Assembly: GCA_905182135.1 (NCBI GenBank)
Contig: CAJJAG010000003.1
Location: 347,243 to 411,242, forward strand
Source of the DNA: an uncultured Acidimicrobiaceae bacterium
Lineage (GTDB): Bacteria > Actinomycetota > Acidimicrobiia > Acidimicrobiales > UBA10347
Reading direction: 5' to 3'
Length of the DNA: 64,000 nt
In this document: piece after piece, positions 8,559-16,384 of the stretch
Position numbering within the stretch: position 1 is the first letter of the stretch
Layout: each line of letters opens with the position of its first letter
Translations under genes and position numbers: made by a program
The notes under the pieces: generated by a model
What the model saw: the letters and a program-made list of their open reading frames with translations, nothing else
Told to the model about the DNA's origin: nothing
The model's database searches: none

Positions 8559-9583
8559 CTTGCGAGGTCGGGATTGCTGAATTCAGCGCGGAGCACCGCC
8601 TTGTCGCTGTCGTCTAGCCACGATGCGGTGATCGCTGCGTCGTTGATCGCGACCATGGTGTCGTGATCGAAGTCAAATGTCGCGGCAATGCGCTCGTACT
8701 CGTCGGCCAGGTCGAATTGGAAGAAGGTCGGGTCATCGCTGTTGAGTGTGATTAACGCGCCGGCTTCGCGTTGAGCAGCGAAGGGATGATCGGCGAGCGA
8801 GTCGACAATGCCCAGAGCTGCATTCGACGATGGGCAGCTCGTCAGCGGGATTTGCTCGTCGATAACCTGCCGGGCGAGCTCTGGGTCTTCGAGCAGGCGG
8901 GTGCCGTGGTCGATACGGTCAATACCGGCATCGACCATGTGCCGAATGTTCTCCGCGGGCCCGTCTTCACCCACGTGAAAGCAGGTCTTTAGCCCGATGT
9001 TGTGCGCCTCGGCCATCAGCGGAGCGAAGACTCGGTGGTCGATACCTCGTTCGGTCGAGTCGCCACCGATGCCGATCAGCAAGTCACGGTCGAGGCCGCG
9101 AGCAATTTCTAGCAGTGCCATTGCTGGTCCTAACAGCTTGGGCTTGTCTACATCGAGAATCAGGCGAGTACGGGTACCAAAGTCGGCTTCTCCTTCGGCA
9201 ACTCCAGCCACTAAGCCTTGCCACATCACATCGAACGGAATGCCGCGTTCTAGATGGAACCCGGGCGAGAAGAACATCTCGCGATATTTGATGCCGGCGT
9301 ACGCGCCATCTTCAGCGGCCTCGTATGCCAGTCGGTGGAAGTCCTGGGGCGTTTGTAACACTGAACAAACTGTGCCAAACGCAGCCAAAAACTCAGCGAG
9401 TGATTCGTAGTGGTAAAGATCTGCTGGGTCATCGACCCCAATTTCGATCTGATGGTGGGCGGCGAGCTCGGCAACGGTTTGGGCTCGGGCAGAACCCTCG
9501 ACGTGACAATGAAGCTCGACCTTGGGCATCAGGCGCAGAGGTGAATCGGATGCAGCCGTAAGTGATGCGGAGTCCAAGGTCAT
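8555..9583 (-). CDS. Adenosine deaminase family protein
   Basis: A 342-residue TIM-barrel amidohydrolase. Zinc ligands appear as HCH in the N-terminal KVELHCHVEGS block, a later His in FHVGEDG (the Glu is the catalytic proton donor, family consensus HAGE), His in RIDHGTRL and the Asp pair in TLNSDDP. The CPSSNAALG block is also typical. Family members hydrolytically deaminate adenosine, adenine or N6-modified derivatives; the present changes (HVGE for HAGE, RIDHG for RIGHG) do not settle which. It is followed by a coupled MFS exporter. The divergent Rieske-less oxygenase starts about 125 nt away, leaving a short shared promoter region. Confidence 0.88.
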   Translation of the reverse strand: MTLDSASLTAASDSPLRLMPKVELHCHVEGSARAQTVAELAAHHQIEIGVDDPADLYHYESLAEFLAAFGTVCSVLQTPQDFHRLAYEAAEDGAYAGIKYREMFFSPGFHLERGIPFDVMWQGLVAGVAEGEADFGTRTRLILDVDKPKLLGPAMALLEIARGLDRDLLIGIGGDSTERGIDHRVFAPLMAEAHNIGLKTCFHVGEDGPAENIRHMVDAGIDRIDHGTRLLEDPELARQVIDEQIPLTSCPSSNAALGIVDSLADHPFAAQREAGALITLNSDDPTFFQFDLADEYERIAATFDFDHDTMVAINDAAITASWLDDSDKAVLRAEFSNPDLAR

Positions 9584-9645
9584 GGAGTGAAGCTAGTTCT
9601 GGCGGTGAAGGGCCTTTGCATTTCCATGTTGCTGGTGGATGAATT

Positions 9646-9675
9646 GCCGATATGTGGATTGCCGATATGTGGATT
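9646..9675. repeat. Perfect 15-bp tandem duplication in the divergent promoter region
   Basis: GCCGATATGTGGATT is present twice in direct succession, at 9646-9660 and 9661-9675. It lies between the deaminase start (9583, minus) and the likely oxygenase start (9710, plus). If the oxygenase were translated from the in-frame ATG at 9587 the repeat would be coding, giving a repeated ICGLP, but the paralogue alignment argues for 9710. It may be a doubled regulator site or replication slippage. Confidence 0.7.
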
Positions 9676-9709
9676 GCGGAGAGGGCACCCGAACTGGCAG
9701 GGTCTTTAC

Positions 9710-10582
9710 ATGAGAGCTATTGATGAGATCTGCGTGGATCCTATAATCCTCAATCAGTGGCATCCGATCGTGGCGCTTAACGAGATCGTTGTGGGGGCTG
9801 TTGGTCAGACCATGCTGCTTGGACAACGACTGAGTTATCAGGGCAACGGCGAAGACCAGGCGACTGCTTGGGTGGCTGCTGATCCGTCTACAACGTCCAT
9901 TCCGACACTGTTGAAATTTGGCTATCTCTGGGGGTGTCTTGGCGAGCCGCCAGCAACCCTTTTTGATATTGCCGAGTACGACGAACCAGACCGGCGCAAC
10001 TTGAATTCGGCGTCGATCGGGGTGCATTGTTCGGCCCCGCGCGCTGTGGAAAACTTCTTGGACATGGGGCATTTTCCGTTTGTGCACACTGGTTATCTCG
10101 GCGAGGAACCACACTCTGAGGTACTTGAGTACCAGGTCAGCATCGACGCTGACACCGGCGATTTGTGGGCTACCGAGTGCATCTTTTGGCAGCCGATGGC
10201 CGCGGCCTCAGCGATTGGTGGGCAGATGGTCGACTACCTATACAGAGTGCCGCATCCGTATTGCACGCTTCTCTACAAGTCGTGCCCTGCCGATAAATCG
10301 CGGATGGACGTCGTCGCCCTGTTCAATCAGCCGTTGACGTCGACACAGATCCGTGGCCACATGCTGATGAGCTATCTTGACGAGGACAATGACCTGGTGG
10401 CCTTGCGCCATTTCGCACAGACGATTTTCGCGCAAGATAAGCCGATTCTTGAGAATCAGTATCCTAAGGAATTGCCGCTCGACCCGCGGGCCGAAACCCC
10501 AATTCGGGCTGACAAGATCGCTATTGCGTACCGCCGCTGGCTCAGCGAACTAGGTGTTACCTATGGTGTGATCCCCGTCTAG
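9710..10582 (+). CDS. VanA-type oxygenase catalytic domain lacking the Rieske cluster
   Basis: This 290-residue protein (from ATG 9710) is a close paralogue of the partial gene at 1-821: both contain APRAVENFLDMGHFPFVHT and ILENQ.PK.LPLD.RAETPIRADK. Asp118, His121 and His126, plus Asp in AQDKPILE, would bind mononuclear iron. The Rieske cysteines and histidines expected before GYLWGCLGEPP are absent, and the protein is about 50-60 residues shorter than VanA-like enzymes. Electrons would therefore have to come from a partner Rieske protein, as described for caffeine-pathway NdmC. An upstream in-frame ATG at 9587 exists, but it would add 41 residues not shared with the paralogue and would overlap the divergent promoter. 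The gene ends at a strong hairpin (10664-10690). Confidence 0.8.
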   Translation: MRAIDEICVDPIILNQWHPIVALNEIVVGAVGQTMLLGQRLSYQGNGEDQATAWVAADPSTTSIPTLLKFGYLWGCLGEPPATLFDIAEYDEPDRRNLNSASIGVHCSAPRAVENFLDMGHFPFVHTGYLGEEPHSEVLEYQVSIDADTGDLWATECIFWQPMAAASAIGGQMVDYLYRVPHPYCTLLYKSCPADKSRMDVVALFNQPLTSTQIRGHMLMSYLDEDNDLVALRHFAQTIFAQDKPILENQYPKELPLDPRAETPIRADKIAIAYRRWLSELGVTYGVIPV

Positions 10583-10663
10583 TTGGATCCGTGAACGAAT
10601 CACAGCCTGCGGGGAGCGTTTTCAGCAGCCCATCGCTGCGACAATTCTGGTCAGACGCGCAAT

Positions 10664-10690
10664 GGCCCCCAGCTCAAAGAGCTAGGGGCC
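10664..10690. terminator. Bidirectional hairpin between convergent genes
   Basis: GGCCCC-c-AGCTC pairs with GAGCT-a-GGGGCC around an AAA loop, an 11-bp stem with one C-A mismatch. It sits between the stop of the plus-strand oxygenase (10582) and the stop of the minus-strand membrane protein (10714). No T-run follows on either side, so efficiency is uncertain. Confidence 0.6.
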
Positions 10691-10713
10691 GCTGCGAGGT
10701 CAGCGATACAGAG

Positions 10714-11022
10714 TTAAGCCCGCATGCCCTTTGCAATTGCTCCCACGACAGCATCTTTTACCGGGATCATGCCGACGATGACGACACCATCGACGACCCA
10801 GCCGATCCAGTCAGAGCGCATGTCGCCAGTGAACTGTGTAACAAGATGGATGTCGAGGAGCCATACCATCCCGATGGCAACAGCTACGTCAAGATGGCCC
10901 CCGATCAAAGGTAGCTTTCGCACTGCTTCGGAAGCACCAGCGAGATTGAGCACGGAGTCGAGAATGGTCGTTACGCCTCCAAGCGCAATGGCCATCACGA
11001 TTAAAGCTGCGACGGTATACAT
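10714..11022 (-). CDS. Small membrane protein of unknown function
   Basis: A 102-residue protein with three to four hydrophobic segments (residues 2-25, 40-60 and 68-98). I do not recognise the family. The start ATG is preceded by GGGGAAC, a reasonable ribosome-binding site, and the frame is far more protein-like than the overlapping alternatives. The pattern of alternating hydrophobic helices with short charged turns and a C-terminal AIAKGMRA suggests an inner-membrane protein. It is transcribed alone, convergent to the oxygenase and divergent from the SCO6745-like gene. Confidence 0.6.
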   Translation of the reverse strand: MYTVAALIVMAIALGGVTTILDSVLNLAGASEAVRKLPLIGGHLDVAVAIGMVWLLDIHLVTQFTGDMRSDWIGWVVDGVVIVGMIPVKDAVVGAIAKGMRA

Positions 11023-11380
11023 AGTTTGGTTCCCCTTGGGCCCTTAGGTCCGGTCGATAGATCGGACATTTGCCCGACCTACTATTAAGTTTCCTCCTAG
11101 TTTTAACACAGAGTGTTAGAGCGTTGCTCGGATAGTTCTTTCATCCACAGGTCGCTGACGCCTCAAGCCATATTTTTGGCTCGTGTAGTTCAGAGCCCCA
11201 GAGAGCGGGTGTACCCAGCCGAAAGATGTGAATTGTGCCGGCGATAAACAACACTGGTGTTGCCGTGTTTGCTTTACCAGGACTACATCGGAAAGCTGAG
11301 ACCGCAGTGCCAGCTCATTGGCCTCACTATGTGTGCATCGTAAATTGATCCCTGTTGCAACGGAACTAAGGTCGACTCGT
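11023..11380. promoter_or_regulatory. Divergent intergenic region with a TAACAC-AGA-GTGTTA dyad
   Basis: No gene is supported in these 358 bases. TAACAC (11104-11109) and GTGTTA (11113-11118) form an exact 6-bp inverted repeat with a 3-base spacer, the size of a one-component regulator half-site pair. On the minus strand AGGAGGAAACT (about 11088-11098) looks like a strong ribosome-binding site, but no start follows at a suitable distance. Regulation of either flanking gene is inference. Confidence 0.35.
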
Positions 11381-12142
11381 ATGACGATGATGACAACGAT
11401 CGAGGTAGCCGAGACAACAGGGAAACCAATCCTTGAGTTTGGGCGTGGGTGGATGGTGGCGCCAACGACAGCTGTTCGAGCGGCACAGCTTGGTCTTGCT
11501 GATGCAGGCCGGTTTGGCTTCTGGGTCAATGGTCGGGCGGGTGTGCTCGGCGAGGTTGATAGCGCTGTGGCTGCTGCCGCTATTGGTTTCATGGCACCAC
11601 AAGCCGTGCACGACTATTGGCATGCTCGCCGCAGTTCGCTTTCGGCCTGGGATACAGCCCTGGCTTGGTTTGATTGCGCCGCCGCATGGGGTCGAGAGGC
11701 ACTTGAGCCTATGGCGGACGACGACGTGCGTCGCCTGGCAGACTTGGCGCGCAAGGTCATCGACCAGGCTGACCTTTCGATTGGAACCTTGTTCGCTGGA
11801 TCCGCACGCATCCCGACTCCTGGTGATGCAGCAGGCGATGCCGCTATCAATCTGAACGTGCTGCGCGAGTTTCGCGGCTGCGCTCACCTGGCTGCGTGTC
11901 ATGCGGCTGGTCTTGGTCCACATGCGACAATTATGTCGACCGACGACCCGGTCCGAGGTGGTGCTTCATGGGCCGAAGGGTTTGGATGGACATCGCCTCA
12001 CCCTCAACCAGATATCCAAGCTCGGGCCCGCGTCGAAGAACTGACAACCGCGGCCGCCGCCCGCTCCTTTGAGTCGCTAGAAAAGACTGAGCGCGCCGAC
12101 TTTGTTCATTTGGTCACCGCAGCCAGGGCGTGCATTGACTGA
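11381..12142 (+). CDS. SCO6745-like protein, function unknown
   Basis: A 253-residue, mostly helical protein. The PQAVHDYWHARRSSLSAWD block followed by Trp-rich helices and the C-terminal FVHLVTAARACID region resemble the actinobacterial SCO6745 family. Those proteins are about 250-290 residues and have no established enzymatic role. The ATG at 11381 is chosen over the upstream in-frame start at 11318, which lies in a region with no coding character; an MTMM start leads into the conserved part. No signal peptide or membrane segment is seen. It stands alone between divergent and downstream genes. Confidence 0.65.
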   Translation: MTMMTTIEVAETTGKPILEFGRGWMVAPTTAVRAAQLGLADAGRFGFWVNGRAGVLGEVDSAVAAAAIGFMAPQAVHDYWHARRSSLSAWDTALAWFDCAAAWGREALEPMADDDVRRLADLARKVIDQADLSIGTLFAGSARIPTPGDAAGDAAINLNVLREFRGCAHLAACHAAGLGPHATIMSTDDPVRGGASWAEGFGWTSPHPQPDIQARARVEELTTAAAARSFESLEKTERADFVHLVTAARACID

Positions 12143-12238
12143 GCATTGCCAGCGGCAAGGATTGAGATCTAGGTTGGGGTAGCGGTGCTGCACCCCGGCC
12201 AGGCTGGCGATGTCTTGTGCCAATAGGAGCGATGTCTG

Positions 12239-12874
12239 GTGATCCGCTCTATCTCCGTCCGATATACCCATTTGGTGACGTACCCTTTAGGCGTGGCTGA
12301 ACGTGTTGGTGTACTGGTTCTGCCCGGCATGGGAGCATCGGACAGGTCGACTATTGCGATTCGGTTGACGTTGGCTTCGCAGGGCTGCCGGGTCCACCGA
12401 TGGAAGCTTGGCCGCAACAGGCCAACCCCAGAGCTTCAAAGCGCGCTTCGATCCAGATTCTTTGACGTTGCTGAACGTTATGAATCGCCAATCGCCTTGG
12501 TCGGTTGGAGTCTTGGCGGCTTGTATGCACACCGGCTTACCGAGTTCGCTCCCAATTTGGTGCGCTCAGTGATCACGCTGGGCAGCCCGCTGAACGAGGG
12601 AACTCGACTGCCCTCGCTACCGGTACCGACTACCTCGATCTACTCTCGTAAAGATCGAGTTGTGTCCTGGTCCAAGTCTCTGGTGGACGACCGCATACCT
12701 CGACACGAGAACATCGAGGTCCGCAGCACTCATCTGACTTTAGGCATAGATCCAGCGGTGATGCTCGTGATCAGTGACCGACTGCGCACGGACCCCGATT
12801 GCTGGAAGCCATTTCAGGCGCCACCGCTGATGGGCCCTGTCTACCCGGGCCCCGGAACAAACAACGCAACGTAG
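12239..12874 (+). CDS. Alpha/beta hydrolase
   Basis: A 211-residue alpha/beta-hydrolase-fold protein. The strand VGVLVLPGMG (about residues 22-31) leads to the oxyanion region, GWSLGG (about residues 89-94) is the nucleophile elbow with the catalytic Ser, RKDRVVSW carries the acid Asp, and VRSTHLTLG supplies the catalytic His. The length is that of a minimal fold without a lid. The first 17 codons have weak coding character, and a GTG near 12294 is a possible later start. The substrate is unknown. The C-terminal tail is rich in Pro and Gly. Confidence 0.75.
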   Translation: MIRSISVRYTHLVTYPLGVAERVGVLVLPGMGASDRSTIAIRLTLASQGCRVHRWKLGRNRPTPELQSALRSRFFDVAERYESPIALVGWSLGGLYAHRLTEFAPNLVRSVITLGSPLNEGTRLPSLPVPTTSIYSRKDRVVSWSKSLVDDRIPRHENIEVRSTHLTLGIDPAVMLVISDRLRTDPDCWKPFQAPPLMGPVYPGPGTNNAT

Positions 12875-12892
12875 GGTCGTGTCAGACGGGCT

Positions 12893-13112
12893 TTACGGCG
12901 TCGCCAGGTCAGCGCGTAACGAGAAGCTCAAGCGCTGGGCGGTGTCGCGAACCGAACTATCTAGGTCGTTCTCATAGGCGACGGAAACTATGCCGGCGAC
13001 GGCTGCTGCAGCGGATCCTCCGCTTGATCCGCCGGGTGAGTATCGGTTGACCGGATTGTGGGTTGTGTCGCGAATAATTGGCTCGGCCGATGGACATGAG
13101 GCCCGCTTAGCT
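12893..13112 (-). pseudogene. Relic of an amidase-signature enzyme
   Basis: Translation of the minus strand over about 70 codons without a start gives DTTHNPVNRYSPGGSSGGSA, then AAAVAG, an ENDLDSSVRDTA block and a stop at 12893. Amidases read (R/K)NPxxxxxxPGGSSGGSAAAVA followed by GTDxGGSIRxPA, so this is the Ser-Ser-Lys triad region of an amidase with its flanks lost and the GGSIR motif decayed to SSVR. The frame is closed by TGA just upstream of the preserved part and no N- or C-terminal domain remains. It lies in the 348-base gap between the alpha/beta hydrolase and the P450. Confidence 0.75.
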
Positions 13113-13192
13113 GCTGGTCAACTCGCTCGCTGCGGTCACTAGTGGTTCCTGTCTCGTCTTTTCTGTTTCTGTCGGTGCATTAGATCGGAGTT

Positions 13193-13225
13193 CACTTGTG
13201 ACACCGAGCCTCGGCGTCACAAGTG
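13193..13225 (+). promoter_or_regulatory. 33-bp near-perfect palindrome overlapping the P450 start codon
   Basis: CACTTGTGACACCGAG (13193-13208) and CTCGGCGTCACAAGTG (13210-13225) are reverse complements at 15 of 16 positions around one central base. The last three bases are the GTG start codon of the P450. As DNA this is a large dyad operator suited to a dimeric repressor; as RNA it would be a stem hiding the start codon. If translation really begins at the next in-frame GTG (13241) the dyad would sit in the leader. Confidence 0.7.
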
Positions 13226-14560
13226 CGCGAACATGTAGATGTGGAAGCTGACCTGCGATCGTTATATGACTCGGCGACCTATGCGCGAGGGGCGCCACAT
13301 GAAGCAATTGATCGGCTACGGCGTGCGGGTCCGGTCGTGTGGGTCCCAGAGCCGGCTCTTCATGGTTGGCCAGCAGACGATGGGTACTGGGCTGTGCTGG
13401 GTCACGCTGAAACTAAACAGGTGCTTCGCGACGCCACGACGTTCTCGAGCAACCTCGGGGGCACCCAACTGCGCACGCCAGCAAGATCTGAAGATCTCGA
13501 CTTCGTCCGTCAGATGATGTTGAATCAGGATCCGCCAGCGCACAACAGACTCCGGGGCTTGCTCTCCAAGGCGTTCATCCCCCGCGCTATTGCTGCTCTT
13601 GATGCTGAGATCACGACCAAGGCACACTCACTCGTGAGGGCGGTAGCCGATCGAGGCGAATGCGATCTTGTATCTGACATCGTTGGTGACCTGCCGGTTG
13701 CGGTGCTGGCATCGGTGCTTGGTCTGCCCGAACAAGATCGCGGGTTGCTTTACGACTGGTCCAATCGAGTCATTGGCTACCAGGACAGCGACTACGCCGC
13801 TTCGGCTTTGTTCGATCCTGCGACTGGTAGCGACATGGCCCGGGCCGCGTTGGCGCTTCGCCCTGAGCCAGATGAGCACGGCATTCTGCCAGACCCGCGG
13901 ACACGTGCCGGGTTGGCTGACATGTACGCCTATGCCCATTTGCTTGCCGAGCATCGTCGCGAGCAACCTGGCGACGACATCGTGTCGCTGCTACTGGAGG
14001 CCGATTTCGAGGGCAGCACTCTGTCCAACGATGAGTTCGAGACGTTGTTCTTCCTGTTTGCCGTCGCCGGCAACGAGACACTCCGCAACGGAATCCCTGG
14101 CGCGGTGCTGACACTTCTCGAACACCCCGACCAATATGAACTGCTTCTCGACAATCATGACCTGTTGCCAGGAGCCGTGGAAGAGCTATTGCGCTTTTGG
14201 CCACCGGTCATTCACTTTCGACGCACCACAACCTGTGAGGTCAATCTTGGAGGTCAACACATTGACGCTGGACAAAAGGTCGCGGTGTATCACCTGGCCG
14301 CAAACCGAGACCCAGCCGTGTTCGACGACCCGCATCGGCTCGACCTGCGGCGTAACGACAACGACCACGTGTCGTTTGGTTTCGGGCCCCACTTCTGCCT
14401 AGGCGCTCACCTTGCACGACGACAGGTGCGGTCGATGCTTGAAGAATTGATGACCCAGCTGGGACGCCTCGAACTTGCTGGTCCACCGATCCGCCTGCAG
14501 TCAAACTTTCAGCAAGGCCTTAAATCGCTGCCCGTGAAGTGGAACACGAATCGCCTGTGA
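13223..14560 (+). CDS. Cytochrome P450
   Basis: A 445-residue soluble P450. The I-helix reads FAVAGNETLRNG (oxygen-activation Asn-Glu-Thr in place of Asp-Thr), the K-helix ExxR is ELLRFWPP, and the haem loop FGFGPHFCLGAH places the axial Cys at 392. The haem loop and the MLNQDPPAHNRLRGLLSKAF C-helix block are typical of actinobacterial class I P450s such as the CYP125/142 group, many of which act on steroids or terpenoids. No ferredoxin gene is adjacent. The GTG start at 13223 lies inside a 33-bp palindrome; GTG 13241 is an alternative. Confidence 0.92.
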   Translation: MREHVDVEADLRSLYDSATYARGAPHEAIDRLRRAGPVVWVPEPALHGWPADDGYWAVLGHAETKQVLRDATTFSSNLGGTQLRTPARSEDLDFVRQMMLNQDPPAHNRLRGLLSKAFIPRAIAALDAEITTKAHSLVRAVADRGECDLVSDIVGDLPVAVLASVLGLPEQDRGLLYDWSNRVIGYQDSDYAASALFDPATGSDMARAALALRPEPDEHGILPDPRTRAGLADMYAYAHLLAEHRREQPGDDIVSLLLEADFEGSTLSNDEFETLFFLFAVAGNETLRNGIPGAVLTLLEHPDQYELLLDNHDLLPGAVEELLRFWPPVIHFRRTTTCEVNLGGQHIDAGQKVAVYHLAANRDPAVFDDPHRLDLRRNDNDHVSFGFGPHFCLGAHLARRQVRSMLEELMTQLGRLELAGPPIRLQSNFQQGLKSLPVKWNTNRL

Positions 14561-14650
14561 TATGAGCTCCAGAGAGCAAAGTAGCGATCGGGGCCAGGCT
14601 GACCGGATCGGTTTAATGAACCCAGTCGTTCAACACCAGTCTGGGGTTAT

Positions 14651-16384
14651 TCACCTGGTCGAACGTGTGGTGATCGAGGCGATGCGCCCGCCTTCGAGTG
14701 TGATCAGTTGATCGGCTTGATCAATTACAAACTGGCGATGCGAGACGGCAATCACGGTGCTGGTGCCTTCGTCTCTGAGCCGGGACCATAGGTCGCTTTC
14801 GGTGGCGACATCGAGTGCGCTTGACAGGTCGTCAACGATGAGCAGTTCGGGCTGGGTTAGCAGACTGCGGGCCGTGGCTACACGTTGGGCTTGACCGCCT
14901 GACAGGCGCAGACCGCGAGAACCAACGGTCGTTGCCGTGCCATCAGGCATCTCGGCTAGATCTTGTGTCAGCGTTGTCTGCTCGAGTACTGCTTCGAGGC
15001 GAGATTGGTCTCGGCCGAGTGCAATATTTTCGGCCAGCGTCTCGCTGAAAAGACGCGGGATTTGTGCTACATGTGCTGCGTTTGGGGGCACGAACCATGC
15101 GCCGGCATCTGACACCGTCTCACCGTTCCATTCGATCGATCCCGTACTGGGCTCAAGGCCGATTAGTGCTCGCAACAGCGTTGATTTCCCCGATCCGACC
15201 CCTCCGGTGACGACCGTGAAACTACCTGCCGGTACGTCGAAGTCGATGTCGTGAATGCCGGCTTCGGTCGATGGGTAGACCGCTGTCAAATTGCGCACCC
15301 GCAGGTGCTTAAGTGGAACTCTGTCAGGATCTGGCTCGCGCACCCGCATAAGATCGTTGGGTTCGATCGTTACGTCGCAGTCCGCGAACACATCTTCGAT
15401 ACGGCCATCGGCTACCAGTTCGCCCATGCGTCCGTACGACACGACAGCTTGTTCTCGTGCCGAGATAAGGCGCGCCATGAAGCGGGGAACGGTTCCCAGT
15501 TCAATCGCGTACGCGACGAACAAGGCCAGGTCACCGACCGTGAAATCACCGGACCTAACCGCTGGAACGAGGGCCAGCAGCGTGAGCCCGATGGTGACGT
15601 CAGTCGTGGAGGAGGAGATGCCGTCAATCGTTTGTTGAAGGACGGTGTCTCGAACAGCAGTGCGGCGTCGAATTTTCATGTGGCGGTCGAGGCGGGTCAG
15701 CGCAGCCTCTTCTCGTCCGGCTAGTCGAAATGCCAGCAGTCCCGCAAACGTCTCGCCCAGAAACGAGGTGACCACGCTGGTGGCTTTGCGGTCATCAGCG
15801 CGAGCTTCATAGAGCCGTGGTGTGAGGTACCGCGTCACGATGGTCACGAAGCCCACGGGCAGCAGCACGACAAGAGCAGCTGACTTGCTGATGGTGGACA
15901 TGATGATTAGTGCGCCGGCGGCGTACGAGATGCTCGCCAATCCATCAAGCCAGCTGTCAGCCCATAGGACGCCATCGCGGGCGTCTTGATGAAAGCGAGA
16001 GATGGCTTCGCTAGGGCTGGATGGAAGCGTTGCCGCTCGAGGTCCGCCGCTGACGGTCTGGGCGAACAGCATGTTTGTTCGCATTAATGTCAGGCCGGCA
16101 ACCCACCAACGCACGACAACCCAAATCGACACCGCAAAAACTGCCCAACGCACGACTTCGACCACGCCGATCGATACAAGCAGGCCGGTGACCGACTGGT
16201 CGGTGGCGAGTGCGTCGAAGGCCAACTTTAGGAACCAACCGCTTAATAAGGGCAGGAGGAAGTAGATCGTCCACCCGACCCAGGATGCAAGCCATAGGCC
16301 ACGTCGGAACGTGCCGGTTTGCCACCCAAACTTGAAGGGGCGAATTGATGAGCGTTGCGGTGGCGGTGTTGGCGCCGCGCTCAT
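14651..16384 (-). CDS. ABC exporter half-transporter, degenerate ATPase site subunit
   Basis: A 577-residue membrane-ATPase fusion with six hydrophobic segments in residues 30-300 and an ATPase domain from about 350. Walker A GGVGSGKST, signature LSGGQAQR, Walker B LLIVDDLSSALD and switch SHRQF are visible. The residue after the Walker B Asp is Asp rather than the catalytic Glu, so this subunit likely carries the non-hydrolytic composite site. It overlaps the stop of the preceding ABC gene by 4 nt, and the pair should form a heterodimeric type IV exporter. The cargo is unknown. Confidence 0.9.
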   Translation of the reverse strand: MSAAPTPPPQRSSIRPFKFGWQTGTFRRGLWLASWVGWTIYFLLPLLSGWFLKLAFDALATDQSVTGLLVSIGVVEVVRWAVFAVSIWVVVRWWVAGLTLMRTNMLFAQTVSGGPRAATLPSSPSEAISRFHQDARDGVLWADSWLDGLASISYAAGALIIMSTISKSAALVVLLPVGFVTIVTRYLTPRLYEARADDRKATSVVTSFLGETFAGLLAFRLAGREEAALTRLDRHMKIRRRTAVRDTVLQQTIDGISSSTTDVTIGLTLLALVPAVRSGDFTVGDLALFVAYAIELGTVPRFMARLISAREQAVVSYGRMGELVADGRIEDVFADCDVTIEPNDLMRVREPDPDRVPLKHLRVRNLTAVYPSTEAGIHDIDFDVPAGSFTVVTGGVGSGKSTLLRALIGLEPSTGSIEWNGETVSDAGAWFVPPNAAHVAQIPRLFSETLAENIALGRDQSRLEAVLEQTTLTQDLAEMPDGTATTVGSRGLRLSGGQAQRVATARSLLTQPELLIVDDLSSALDVATESDLWSRLRDEGTSTVIAVSHRQFVIDQADQLITLEGGRIASITTRSTR

